A stretch of DNA of 64,000 bases from BOG-908 sp963692875 (GTDB taxonomy: Bacteria > Pseudomonadota > Alphaproteobacteria > Acetobacterales > Acetobacteraceae): positions 372,001-436,000 of the forward strand of contig OZ240673.1 of the NCBI GenBank assembly GCA_965198755.1, read 5' to 3'. This document shows positions 51,910 to 60,235 of the stretch, piece by piece. Position 1 is the stretch's first letter. Each line of letters starts with the position of its first letter. The position numbers and the translations under genes were made by a program. Under the pieces are notes generated by a model that was given only the letters and a program-made list of their open reading frames with translations, searched no databases and was not told where the DNA came from.

Positions 51910-53994
51910 GTGACTTGCAACAAGAGAAGCATCCTGCTTTGCGCGACGGTATTTTCTACTGTGGCGATCGCTGCCTCGGCCGCGCCGCTGGTGATTGCGC
52001 CCGTTGACGACGCCGTGACCGTGCAGGTCCATGGCGAGAAGTCGCCTTTGCTGGCCAAAGCCAAGGATCTCGGCGAAGTCGCGCAAGCCCAGATGTTCCC
52101 GAATGCGATGCTGATCCTCAAGCGCTCGCCCCAGCAGCAGGCCGCGTTCGACGCGCTGGTTCATGACCAGCAGGTGCCGACTTCGCCGTCCTACCGCCAA
52201 TGGCTTAAGGCGTCCGACCTGCGCAAGTTCGGGCCCGACCAGGCCGACGTTGCCAAGGTGGTTGCCTGGCTGCAATCACGCGGCCTGACGGTGAACGAGG
52301 TATCGCCCAGCGGCATGTCGATCGACTTCGGCGGCACCGCCAAGGCGATCGCGAGTGCGTTCGGCACGTCGCTGCACCAGGTGACGATGGCGAACGGCGA
52401 AGCGCACATCGCCAACGTTACGGACCTGACGATTCCGGCCGCTCTCTCGCCAGTGGTGAGCGGTGCCACGTTGTCCAACTTCTTCCCCAAGCCGAACCTC
52501 GTGAAAGCGACGAAGTCTGTCGTACGCAAGGCGGCGGCAAAGGCTGGGGTCTCGCCGCAGGACGACGTGGGCGGCTACGAAGCGGTCACGCCGCAGGACT
52601 TCAATGTCATCTACAACGTCAACCCGCTGCTCAAGGGCAGCGCGCCCTCCGGTCAGCTGACCGGTAGCGGTGTGACGGTCGCGGTGATCGAGCAGACCGA
52701 CATCCTGGCCGCCGACTGGCACAGCTTCCGCAACGCATTCGGCCTCAATCCTTACGCCGGCAAGCTGGAATTCCAGCATCCCGCCTGCACGGACCCGGGG
52801 TTCACCGGGGACGAGGGCGAGGCGGCGCTGGATGCGGAGTGGATCGGCGTCGCCGCACCTGGCGCCACCATCATCGAGGCCTCGTGTGCCGGCACCGCGC
52901 TGACCTTCGGCGTCGAGACCAGCATGCAGCGCCTCGTCGAGCGCGATACCGTGGCGAAGGTGTTCTCGATCAGCTACGGCGGGCCCGAGCAGGAGAGCAG
53001 CGCCTCGTTCCTCGCGGGCTGGTCGAACTTGGTCGAGGAAGCCTCCAGCGAAGGCATCTCCGTGTTCGTCTCCAGCGGTGACAGCGGAAGCTCGTACAAC
53101 CGCAACGAGATTGCCCAGGACGGGCTCGCGGTCAACGGCCTGTCGACCAACCCCTACAACACGACGGTCGGCGGAACAGACTTCCTCGACGCGTATCAGA
53201 ACAAGATCGGCCTGTACTGGCGGGCGAGCAACGTGGCGCGCTACAGCTCGGCGAAGTCGTACATTCCCGAGATCCCGTGGGACAACTCGTGCGCGGGCGC
53301 CATCATCACCAGCTACGGTGGCTACGCGACGTCGATCGATAGCTGCAACGACCCGAACAACCCGTTCAACTTCCAGGACGGCGTTGGTGGGACGGGTGGC
53401 GAAAGCACGGTCTACACGAAGCCGGACTTCCAGAACGGCGTTCCTGGCATGCCGGCAGACGGCATGCGGGACCAGCCTGACGTGTCGCTGTTTGCCTCGA
53501 ACGGGTTCTGGGGCCACTTCCTCGTTCTGTGCATGTCGGACGCGAACGAGGGCGGCACAACCTGCGACTACACGAGCGCGGACGACACGTTCGGCAACGC
53601 GGCCGGCGGCACGTCGTTCGCATCTCCGGCTTTCGCCGGCATCGCGGCGCTGATCGTCGAGAAGAACGGCCCCGTCGGCAACACGGCGCCCCGACTGTAC
53701 GACCTGGCGAAAACCCAGTTCACCTCGACCACTTTGGCGACGCAGTGCCTGTCCGGGTACGGCCGTGCCACGTCCAAGTCGTGCGTGTTCTACAACGTCA
53801 ACAACGGCAACATCGCCGAGCCGTGCTATGCGACCAGCGGTGACTGCTTCAGCACGCGCTTTGCCACCCAGGGTATCGGTGTGCTCCGCAACAACGACCT
53901 TCCGGGCAAGGATGCCTATCCTGCGCAGAAAGGCTACAGCCTTGCTACGGGCCTGGGCTCGGTCAACGTCACGAACCTGCTGTCTGCCTACTGA
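51910..53994 (+). CDS. S53 (sedolisin/kumamolisin-type) peptidase with prodomain
   Basis: Secreted acid-active serine-carboxyl peptidase, 694 residues. Signal peptide (ILLCATVFSTVAIAASA); activation prodomain (residues ~45-190; SPSYRQWLKASDLRKFGP); catalytic domain from ~220. Catalytic Glu304 and Asp308 are in GDEGEAALDAEWIG; Ser569 is in AAGGTSFASPAFAGI. An Asp/Ca site near the C-terminus (GLGSVNVTNL) fits the family. GTG 51910. An acid-stable protease suits an acidophilic or acid-tolerant host, which is inference. Confidence 0.95.
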   Translation: MTCNKRSILLCATVFSTVAIAASAAPLVIAPVDDAVTVQVHGEKSPLLAKAKDLGEVAQAQMFPNAMLILKRSPQQQAAFDALVHDQQVPTSPSYRQWLKASDLRKFGPDQADVAKVVAWLQSRGLTVNEVSPSGMSIDFGGTAKAIASAFGTSLHQVTMANGEAHIANVTDLTIPAALSPVVSGATLSNFFPKPNLVKATKSVVRKAAAKAGVSPQDDVGGYEAVTPQDFNVIYNVNPLLKGSAPSGQLTGSGVTVAVIEQTDILAADWHSFRNAFGLNPYAGKLEFQHPACTDPGFTGDEGEAALDAEWIGVAAPGATIIEASCAGTALTFGVETSMQRLVERDTVAKVFSISYGGPEQESSASFLAGWSNLVEEASSEGISVFVSSGDSGSSYNRNEIAQDGLAVNGLSTNPYNTTVGGTDFLDAYQNKIGLYWRASNVARYSSAKSYIPEIPWDNSCAGAIITSYGGYATSIDSCNDPNNPFNFQDGVGGTGGESTVYTKPDFQNGVPGMPADGMRDQPDVSLFASNGFWGHFLVLCMSDANEGGTTCDYTSADDTFGNAAGGTSFASPAFAGIAALIVEKNGPVGNTAPRLYDLAKTQFTSTTLATQCLSGYGRATSKSCVFYNVNNGNIAEPCYATSGDCFSTRFATQGIGVLRNNDLPGKDAYPAQKGYSLATGLGSVNVTNLLSAY

Positions 53995-54172
53995 GACGGC
54001 GGCAGGAGCTTCGCGTGCAAGGCGGGAGGGCGGCCGACATGGCCGCCTTCTTCCGCGGGCCACGCAGACCAGCCTGGACGTGTAGGCCGGTCATAGTGGC
54101 AGCAATCAGCCATGAATGGTTATCCCGACGGTTGGACATCTCGCTGTCCAAGACGTTGGACTTTTGGCTAAA

Positions 54173-54307
54173 AGGCAAGCAAGCGGTTCTTTTTTGAAGA
54201 AAGAACCAAAAAACTCTTTCTCCCTTGGGCGCGCGCTGCAGAACCATCGCGGCAGCAAGAACAAAAGTCTTTTGCTTCTTTTCTTCAGAAAAGAAGGCCT
54301 TGCTTCC
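54173..54307 (-). repeat. Dispersed palindromic repeat, copy 23
   Basis: GGTTC-type left arm with altered loop (TTTTTTGAAGAAAG); core ATCGCGGCAG; CTTC-type right arm with CTTCAG loop. Confidence 0.88.
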
Positions 54308-54404
54308 TTTTGCCGGCACCGACGTAATCGCGCGCCTCAAGCCATGCAACAGGCAGGTATTCGAATACTTGTAGGTTTTACCAGCACTTTACGGTGTTGT
54401 CGGC

Positions 54405-54530
54405 GAAAGCAAGCAGCCTTTTCTGAAGAACGAAATACTCCTCTTCTCCGGGCGTATGCTGCAGGACACTCCACGACAGCAGGATCTAGGTTTTTTGCTG
54501 CTTTTTTCTAAAAAGCAGGCCTTGCTTTCC
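54405..54530 (-). repeat. Dispersed palindromic repeat, copy 24 (decayed)
   Basis: Left arm worn (agccttttctgaagaacgaa); core CCACGACAG; right arm CTGC-type but with a damaged loop (TTTTTTCTAAAAAG). Confidence 0.8.
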
Positions 54531-54594
54531 GGCTGCCGCCCCCCGGACTTCCTTCCCCGACAGACACCCCCTACAACCGGCCCCCGAACCTGAG

Positions 54595-55617
54595 ATGGAT
54601 TCGAGAATGACAAGCCGGACCGCCCTCGCAGCCGCCCAAGCCGCCCTCGTGCTCGGGTCCACCGCGCCGGCGGCACTCGCCCAGACGCCGCCGCTGGACC
54701 AGGCCAGCATCTACACCATCCAGGTCGAGAACGACGCCGTCTCCACGCTGAAGGGCACCTCGGACCAGTACTACACCAGCGGCCTCCGCCTCTCCTGGAC
54801 GTCTGGCCAGGACGCGATCGGCCCCGTCGCCACTCTTGGCCACAGCATCTGGGGCGACGGCACCACCCGCCTCGCCATCGAGGTCAGCCAGAGCATCTTC
54901 ACCCCGCGCTACACCCAGGTCAGCCCGCCACTGCTGGACGACCGCCCCTACGCTGGCGAGCTGGTCGCCACCTTCGGCCTGGTGCATGACGGCGCCAACA
55001 TCCGCGACCTGGTCAGCGCCACCTTCGGCGTTATCGGCCCCTCCGCCCAGGGCGAGGAGGTGCAGAACGGCTTTCACAGCATCATCGGCGACACCCAGAA
55101 CCGCGGCTGGGACTACCAGGTCCCTAACCAGCCCGCTTTCGAGTTCCTTGCCCAGCGCACCTACCGCTTCCCCATCGCCCAGCTCGGCCCGCTGGAGACC
55201 GACGCGCTGCCGTCCGGCACTGTCGCCATCGGCGACATCCGGGACTACGTGCAGCTCGGCGGCATCGTCCGCATCGGCCAGGGCCTGGCCAGCGACTACG
55301 GCACCGCCCGCATCGAGCCGGGCCTCACCGGTTCGGACGCCTACACCAACGTGCGCCCGTTCGCCTGGTACGCCTTCGCCGGCGTGGACGGCCAGGCGGT
55401 CGGCTACGACGTGACGCTGGACGGTCCCACCTTCGACAAGACGTACCAGCGCGACGTGCACCGGCTATGGGACGTGGGCGAGTTCGAGGGCGGCCTCGCG
55501 TTGCTCTACCACGGGGTGCGGCTGACCTACACGCAGACCTGGCAGACTCAGGAGTTCAAGACGGCAAAGGCAGGGTTGTTCAACTTCGGGTCACTGGCGC
55601 TGTCGGCGAAGTTCTAA
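54595..55617 (+). CDS. LpxR-family lipid A deacylase (DUF2219)
   Basis: 340 residues. Signal peptide to about AQA (LALAAQ... LGSTAPAALAQ). Mature N-terminus IYTIQVENDAVSTLKGTSDQ with YYTSGLRLSW is the LpxR signature; DDRPYAGEL, GFHSIIGDTQNRGWDYQVPN and the C-terminal ALLYHGVRLTYTQTWQTQEF follow. It is an outer membrane beta-barrel predicted to remove the 3'-acyloxyacyl chain of lipid A. The last residue Phe fits BAM targeting. Works on the product of lpxK and waaA in the same window. Confidence 0.9.
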   Translation: MDSRMTSRTALAAAQAALVLGSTAPAALAQTPPLDQASIYTIQVENDAVSTLKGTSDQYYTSGLRLSWTSGQDAIGPVATLGHSIWGDGTTRLAIEVSQSIFTPRYTQVSPPLLDDRPYAGELVATFGLVHDGANIRDLVSATFGVIGPSAQGEEVQNGFHSIIGDTQNRGWDYQVPNQPAFEFLAQRTYRFPIAQLGPLETDALPSGTVAIGDIRDYVQLGGIVRIGQGLASDYGTARIEPGLTGSDAYTNVRPFAWYAFAGVDGQAVGYDVTLDGPTFDKTYQRDVHRLWDVGEFEGGLALLYHGVRLTYTQTWQTQEFKTAKAGLFNFGSLALSAKF

Positions 55618-55659
55618 AACCAGCAGCCCGAAACGATGGCTCGTGCGCGATGGCGAGCG

Positions 55660-55798
55660 GCAAGAAAGCAGGCCTTCTTTTTCGAGAAAAAGAAGCAAAA
55701 AGCTTTTGTCACGGCTGTCGCGGACTCTCCCGCAGCGTACACCCGAGGGAACAAAAGTTTTTTGGTTCTTTTTTGCAAAGACGAACTGCTTTGCTTAC
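55660..55798 (+). repeat. Dispersed palindromic repeat, copy 25
   Basis: CTTC-type left arm with TCGA loop; CTGTCGCGG core; right arm GGTTC-type with damaged stem (GCAAAGACGAAC). Confidence 0.88.
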
Positions 55799-55922
55799 TT
55801 GCACCGGTCGATGTCTCGGGCGATCGATGCAAGTGTCTCTTCGCGAGGCCCAGACAGCCACTTTTCGCGGTTTGTGTCCGCTCCGGTGCTTGAACTACGC
55901 CAGCCGGCTTTCAAACGGACGG

Positions 55923-56077
55923 GAAGCAAGCAAGCAGTTCTTTTTTGAAAAAAAGAACCAAAAAACTTTTGGTCTCTGTAGGTGCGCGTTGGTGAAACGT
56001 GTTGTGTCAGCCGTCCGCGACAGCCGAGACAAAAGTTTTTTGCTGCTTTTTTTCAAAAAAGCAGGCCTTGCTTTCTT
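55923..56077 (-). repeat. Dispersed palindromic repeat, copy 26
   Basis: GGTTC-type left arm; long spacer with TCAGCCGTCCGCGACAG; CTGC-type right arm. Second copy in the same convergent gap (lpxR-like and hemB). Confidence 0.93.
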
Positions 56078-56113
56078 CTCTGGCGTCGAGTGTCAGACGT
56101 AGGGTCGCTGGTG

Positions 56114-57121
56114 TTACCTGCTGAGTGTCGTAGCCGCCTCTACGGCGAAATAGGTCAGCACCCCAGCCGCCCCCGCCCGCTTGAACCCGAGCAGGCTTTC
56201 CATCACGCCGCGCTCACGCTCCATCCAGCCGCGCTCGACGGACGCGACGATCATCGAATACTCGCCGCTGACCTGGTAGGCGAAGGTCGGCACCTCGAAG
56301 CGCTCGGACACGCGGCGCACGATGTCCAGGTAGGGCATGCCCGGCTTGACCATCACCATGTCCGCACCCTCGGCGAGGTCGGTCTCCACCTCGCGCATCG
56401 CTTCGTGGGTGTTGGCCGGGTCCATCTGGTAGGTTTTCTTGTCGCCCCCGCCTTGAGGAGATTGCAGGGACTTGGCCGAGCCGAGCGCGTCGCGGAACGG
56501 GCCGTAAAAGGCGCTCGCGTATTTGGCGGCGTAGCTCATGATGCTGGTGTGGATCAGGCCGGCCTCGTCGAGTGCCGCGCGGATGGCGCCGACGCGGCCG
56601 TCCATCATGTCGGACGGGGCGATCACGTCGATGCCGGCCTGCGCCTGGTTGACCGACTGGCGGGTGAGCACGGCCAGCGTCTCGTCGTTGGCCACGTAGC
56701 CGTCGCGGATGACGCCGTCGTGGCCGTGGTCGGTGTAGGGGTCGAGTGCGACGTCGCCGATCAGGCCCATCTGCGGGTAGGCGCGCTTGAGTAGGCGCGC
56801 GGCGCTGCACATCAGGTTGTCCGGGTTCAGCGCCTCGGTGCCTTCCGGCCCCTTCTTCTCCGCCGGCGTGGCGGGGAACAGGGCCAGCGCCGGGATGCCG
56901 AGCCTGACCGCTTCGGCCACGTGGCCTTCCAGCCGGTCCAGGCTGACGCGGTCCACGCCCGGCATGGCGGCGACCGGCACCGTCAGGCCGGTGCCCTCGA
57001 TGACGAAGATCGGCCAGATCAGGTCGGAGACGTCCAGCCGGTGCTCGGCCACCAGCCGGCGCGTCCACGCCTCGCGGCGCAGGCGGCGCGGCCGGCCGGC
57101 CGGGTAGGGTGCCAACCGCAC
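56114..57121 (-). CDS. hemB: Delta-aminolevulinic acid dehydratase (porphobilinogen synthase)
   Basis: Condenses two 5-aminolevulinates to porphobilinogen for haem. 335 residues from GTG 57119-57121. Schiff-base Lys residues are in SYAAKYASAFYGPFRDAL and MVKPGMPYLDIVRR. The metal region DVALDPYTDHGHDGVIRDGY has Asp/His in place of the three Cys of Zn enzymes, so it is the Mg-type. It begins 10 bp after the amino acid permease stop, so the two may share a transcript. Confidence 0.96.
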   Translation of the reverse strand: MRLAPYPAGRPRRLRREAWTRRLVAEHRLDVSDLIWPIFVIEGTGLTVPVAAMPGVDRVSLDRLEGHVAEAVRLGIPALALFPATPAEKKGPEGTEALNPDNLMCSAARLLKRAYPQMGLIGDVALDPYTDHGHDGVIRDGYVANDETLAVLTRQSVNQAQAGIDVIAPSDMMDGRVGAIRAALDEAGLIHTSIMSYAAKYASAFYGPFRDALGSAKSLQSPQGGGDKKTYQMDPANTHEAMREVETDLAEGADMVMVKPGMPYLDIVRRVSERFEVPTFAYQVSGEYSMIVASVERGWMERERGVMESLLGFKRAGAAGVLTYFAVEAATTLSR

Positions 57122-57131
57122 GGGTCAGCGC

Positions 57132-58583
57132 CTACCGGTAGCCGCGCAGCTTGCTGTGGTGGCGGCTGTAGGTGAAGAACACGCCCAGCCCGAGCACCAG
57201 CCAGACGAACGCCAGCACCCATGTCTGCAGCGGCAGCGACGCCATTAGCGCGCCGCACACCAGGATGCCGGCAACCGGCACATAGGGGGAGTAAGGCGTG
57301 CGGAAGGCACGCTTGCGGCCGGGGTCGGCGCGGCGAAGCACCAGCACGCCGATACAGACGATGATGAAGGCGAGCAGCGTGCCGAAGGAGGACATGTGGC
57401 CAAGCTCGCTGATCGGGGTAAAGGCGCCGGCCAGGCCGGTGACGACCATGAACAGCAGGTTGGAGAGGTAGGGCGTGCGGAAGCGCGGATGCACCGAGGA
57501 GAACGCCGCCGGCAGCAGCCCGTCCTTCGACATCGAGTAGAACACCCGGCTTTGCCCGAGCAGCATCACCAGGATGACGCTGGTCAGCCCGGCGATGGCG
57601 CCGACATCCACCGCCACCTTCAGGAACGGCAGCGGCGTCTGGCCGATGGCGACGGACACCGGTGCGGAGACGTGCAGCTTTGTGTAGCTGACCAGGCCGG
57701 TCAGCACGAGGCACACCAGCACATAGAGCACGGTGCAGATGGCCAGCGAGCCGAGGATACCGATCGGCATGTCGCGCCCCGGGTTCTTGGCCTCTTGCGC
57801 CGCGGTGCTGACGGCGTCGAAGCCGATATAGGCGAAGAACACGGTAGCCGCCCCGCGAAAGATGCCGGAGACGCCGAAATGGCCGAACGTGCCGGCGTTG
57901 GGCGGGATGAACGGGTGCCAGTTGGCCGGTTTGACGTAGAACGCGCCGAAGATGATGACTGCGGCCACCACGGTCAGCTTCACGCAGACGATGACCGCGT
58001 TGGTCTTGGCTGATTCGCTGATGCCGCGGATCAGGATCAGCGAGACCAGCACCACGATGATCATCGCCGGCAGGTTGACCAGGCCGGGGTCGGGGTGGCC
58101 CATGGCATCCGTGTCGAACGGCGAGGCGGTGAGTGCGTGCGGTAAGGCGAGGCCGAACTTGCCCAGGAAGCTCACCACGTAGCCAGACCACGAGACCGAA
58201 ACGGTGGCCGCGCCGACCGCGTATTCCAGGGTGAGCGCCCAGCCGATGACCCAGGCCACCAGCTCGCCCAGGGAAGCGTAAGCGTAGGAGTAGGCCGACC
58301 CCGCGGCCGGGATCATCCCGGCGAGTTCGCTGTAGCAGAATCCCGCCAGGCCGCAGCCGAGTGCTGCCAGCAGGAAGCTCAGCACCACCGCGGGACCCGC
58401 GTTGTCCGCAGCCGCGATGCCGGTCAGCGAGAAGATGCCGGCGCCGATGATGGCGCCGATGCCCAGCGCCACCAGGCTGAGCGGGCCCAACGTGCGCTTG
58501 AACTCGTGCTCCCCGCCGTGGTCGGCCTCCAGCGCTTCGATCGGCTTGCGAGTGAACAGCTTGCTCTCGACAGTGGTGCTCAT
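57132..58583 (-). CDS. APC-family amino acid permease (cationic amino acid transporter type)
   Basis: 483 residues, about 12-14 helices. ATG 58581-58583 has AAGGA 5 bp upstream. Markers: ALGIGAIIGAGIFSLTGIAA (substrate loop), CYSELAGMIPAAGSAYSYAY, VFFAYIGFDAVSTAAQEAKN and LLGQSRVFYSMSKDGLLP. It imports amino acids across the inner membrane; the specificity is not readable. A glycine-type substrate would suit the neighbours hemB and glyA, but this is speculation. Confidence 0.92.
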   Translation of the reverse strand: MSTTVESKLFTRKPIEALEADHGGEHEFKRTLGPLSLVALGIGAIIGAGIFSLTGIAAADNAGPAVVLSFLLAALGCGLAGFCYSELAGMIPAAGSAYSYAYASLGELVAWVIGWALTLEYAVGAATVSVSWSGYVVSFLGKFGLALPHALTASPFDTDAMGHPDPGLVNLPAMIIVVLVSLILIRGISESAKTNAVIVCVKLTVVAAVIIFGAFYVKPANWHPFIPPNAGTFGHFGVSGIFRGAATVFFAYIGFDAVSTAAQEAKNPGRDMPIGILGSLAICTVLYVLVCLVLTGLVSYTKLHVSAPVSVAIGQTPLPFLKVAVDVGAIAGLTSVILVMLLGQSRVFYSMSKDGLLPAAFSSVHPRFRTPYLSNLLFMVVTGLAGAFTPISELGHMSSFGTLLAFIIVCIGVLVLRRADPGRKRAFRTPYSPYVPVAGILVCGALMASLPLQTWVLAFVWLVLGLGVFFTYSRHHSKLRGYR

Positions 58584-58593
58584 AAGGGTCCTT

Positions 58594-58672
58594 GGACGCA
58601 AGGGGGGGACGCAACGGGGGGGACGCAAAGCGGCGGTTGCAGGGGGAGGGACGCAACGGAGGACACAAGGGG
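58594..58672. repeat. Degenerate G-rich tandem repeat
   Basis: Irregular repeats of GGACGCAA separated by G runs (GGGGGGGACGCAACGGGGGG), in the divergent gap between the permease and glyA. Slippage-prone; might modulate spacing of the two promoters. Confidence 0.6.
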
Positions 58673-58804
58673 GAGCGCGCAGGTCGTTGGTGAGCATGCA
58701 GCCAGGGTTCCCCCCACGCACGCGTGAATGTTAAAGCTGCCCTCTCGGCGCGCCGGACGCAATCGCCCTGCTTGCCGCGCTGCCCTCGCATCAGGAGAAC
58801 GGCC

Positions 58805-60103
58805 GTGAACGACCAGACAATGAGCCCGTCTTACGCCCGCTTCTTCGCAGCCCCGCTGGCGGAGACCGACCCGGCGCTGGCCGCGGTCATCGGCCGCGAG
58901 CTGGCGCGCCAGCAGGACGGCATCGAGCTGATCGCGTCCGAAAACATCGTCTCTGCCGCGGTGCTGGAGGCGCAAGGCAGCGTGCTGACCAACAAATACG
59001 CCGAGGGCCTGCCCGGGCGGCGGTATTATGGCGGCTGCCAGGAGGTGGACGTGGCCGAGCAGCTGGCCATCGACCGCGCCTGCGAGATATTCGGCTGCGC
59101 CTACGCCAACGTGCAGCCGCATTCCGGCGCGCAGGCCAACCAGGCGGTGTTCCTTGCCCTGATCAAGCCTGGCGACACCATCCTGGGCATGTCGCTGGCC
59201 GCCGGCGGCCACCTGACCCACGGTGCGGCCCCCAACCTGTCCGGCAAGTGGTTCCGCCCGGTGCAGTACGGCGTGCGCCGCGAGGACGGGCTGCTCGACT
59301 ACGAGGAGCTCGAGCGGCTGGCCCACGCCGAACGGCCCCGCCTGATCATCGCCGGCGGCTCGGCCTACCCGCGCGTCATCGACTTCGCGCGCATCCGCGC
59401 CGTGGCCGACGCGGTGGGCGCGCTGTTCCTGGTGGACATGGCGCATTTCGCCGGGCTGGTGGCGGCCGGGCTGTATCCGAGCCCGCTGCCGCACGCTCAC
59501 GTGGTGACCACCACCACGCACAAGACGCTGCGCGGCCCGCGCGGCGGCATGATCCTGAGCAACGACCCCGAGCTCGGGAAAAAACTCAACTCCGCCGTCT
59601 TCCCCGGCCTGCAGGGCGGCCCGCTGATGCACGTGATTGCGGCGAAGGCCGTGGCGTTCGGCGAGGCGCTGCGGCCGGAGTTCCGCGCCTACCAGCGCGC
59701 GGTGGTGGAGAACGCCCGCGTGCTGGGCGAGACGCTGGCGGAGCAGGGCCTGGACATCGTCACCGGCGGCACCGACAGCCACCTGGTGCTGGTGGATTTG
59801 CGGCCGAAGGGAGTGACCGGCAAGGCGACGGACGAGAGCCTCGGCCGCGCCCACATCACCGCCAACAAGAACGCGATCCCGTTCGACCCGGCCAAGCCGG
59901 CGGTGACCAGCGGCATCCGCCTGGGCAGCCCGGCGGCGACCACGCGCGGATTCGGCGTGGAGGAGTTCCGCACTGTGGGCTCGATGATCGCCGAGCTGGT
60001 GGACGGGCTGGCGGCGAGCAACGATGGCAGCAACGCGCGGGCGGAGGCGGCGGTAGGTGCGCGGGTGTTGGAGCTGTGCGCACGGTTTCCGATCTACAGG
60101 TAG
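58805..60103 (+). CDS. glyA: Serine hydroxymethyltransferase
   Basis: PLP enzyme converting serine and tetrahydrofolate to glycine and methylene-THF. 432 residues from GTG 58805, with AGGAGA at 58793-58798 (6 bp spacing); ATG 58820 is an internal alternative. Markers: GIELIASENIVSAAVLEAQG, NKYAEGLPGRRYYGGC, NVQPHSGAQANQAVF and the PLP-Lys in VVTTTTHKTLRGPRGG. The stop TAG is directly followed by a repeat copy. Confidence 0.97.
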   Translation: MNDQTMSPSYARFFAAPLAETDPALAAVIGRELARQQDGIELIASENIVSAAVLEAQGSVLTNKYAEGLPGRRYYGGCQEVDVAEQLAIDRACEIFGCAYANVQPHSGAQANQAVFLALIKPGDTILGMSLAAGGHLTHGAAPNLSGKWFRPVQYGVRREDGLLDYEELERLAHAERPRLIIAGGSAYPRVIDFARIRAVADAVGALFLVDMAHFAGLVAAGLYPSPLPHAHVVTTTTHKTLRGPRGGMILSNDPELGKKLNSAVFPGLQGGPLMHVIAAKAVAFGEALRPEFRAYQRAVVENARVLGETLAEQGLDIVTGGTDSHLVLVDLRPKGVTGKATDESLGRAHITANKNAIPFDPAKPAVTSGIRLGSPAATTRGFGVEEFRTVGSMIAELVDGLAASNDGSNARAEAAVGARVLELCARFPIYR

Positions 60104-60235
60104 GCAAGAAAGGCCTTCTTTTTTGAAAAGAAGCAAAAAACTTTTGGTCTGGCTGTCGCGGAGTTTTCAGCAGCGCGCGCCCAAGGGAACAAAAGTTTTT
60201 TGGTTCTTTTTTTCAAAAAAGAACTGCTTTCTTAC
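60104..60235 (+). repeat. Dispersed palindromic repeat, copy 27
   Basis: CTTC-type left arm with shortened A run; CTGTCGCGG core; GGTTC-type right arm. It abuts the glyA stop on the left and runs in frame into a signal peptide on the right. Confidence 0.93.

Larger units (their letters stand above)
53995..54594. other. Intergenic stretch with two repeat copies
   Basis: No gene. It holds a full repeat copy at 54173 and a decayed one at 54405, about 100 bp apart, with an unassigned stretch between. Confidence 0.5.
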
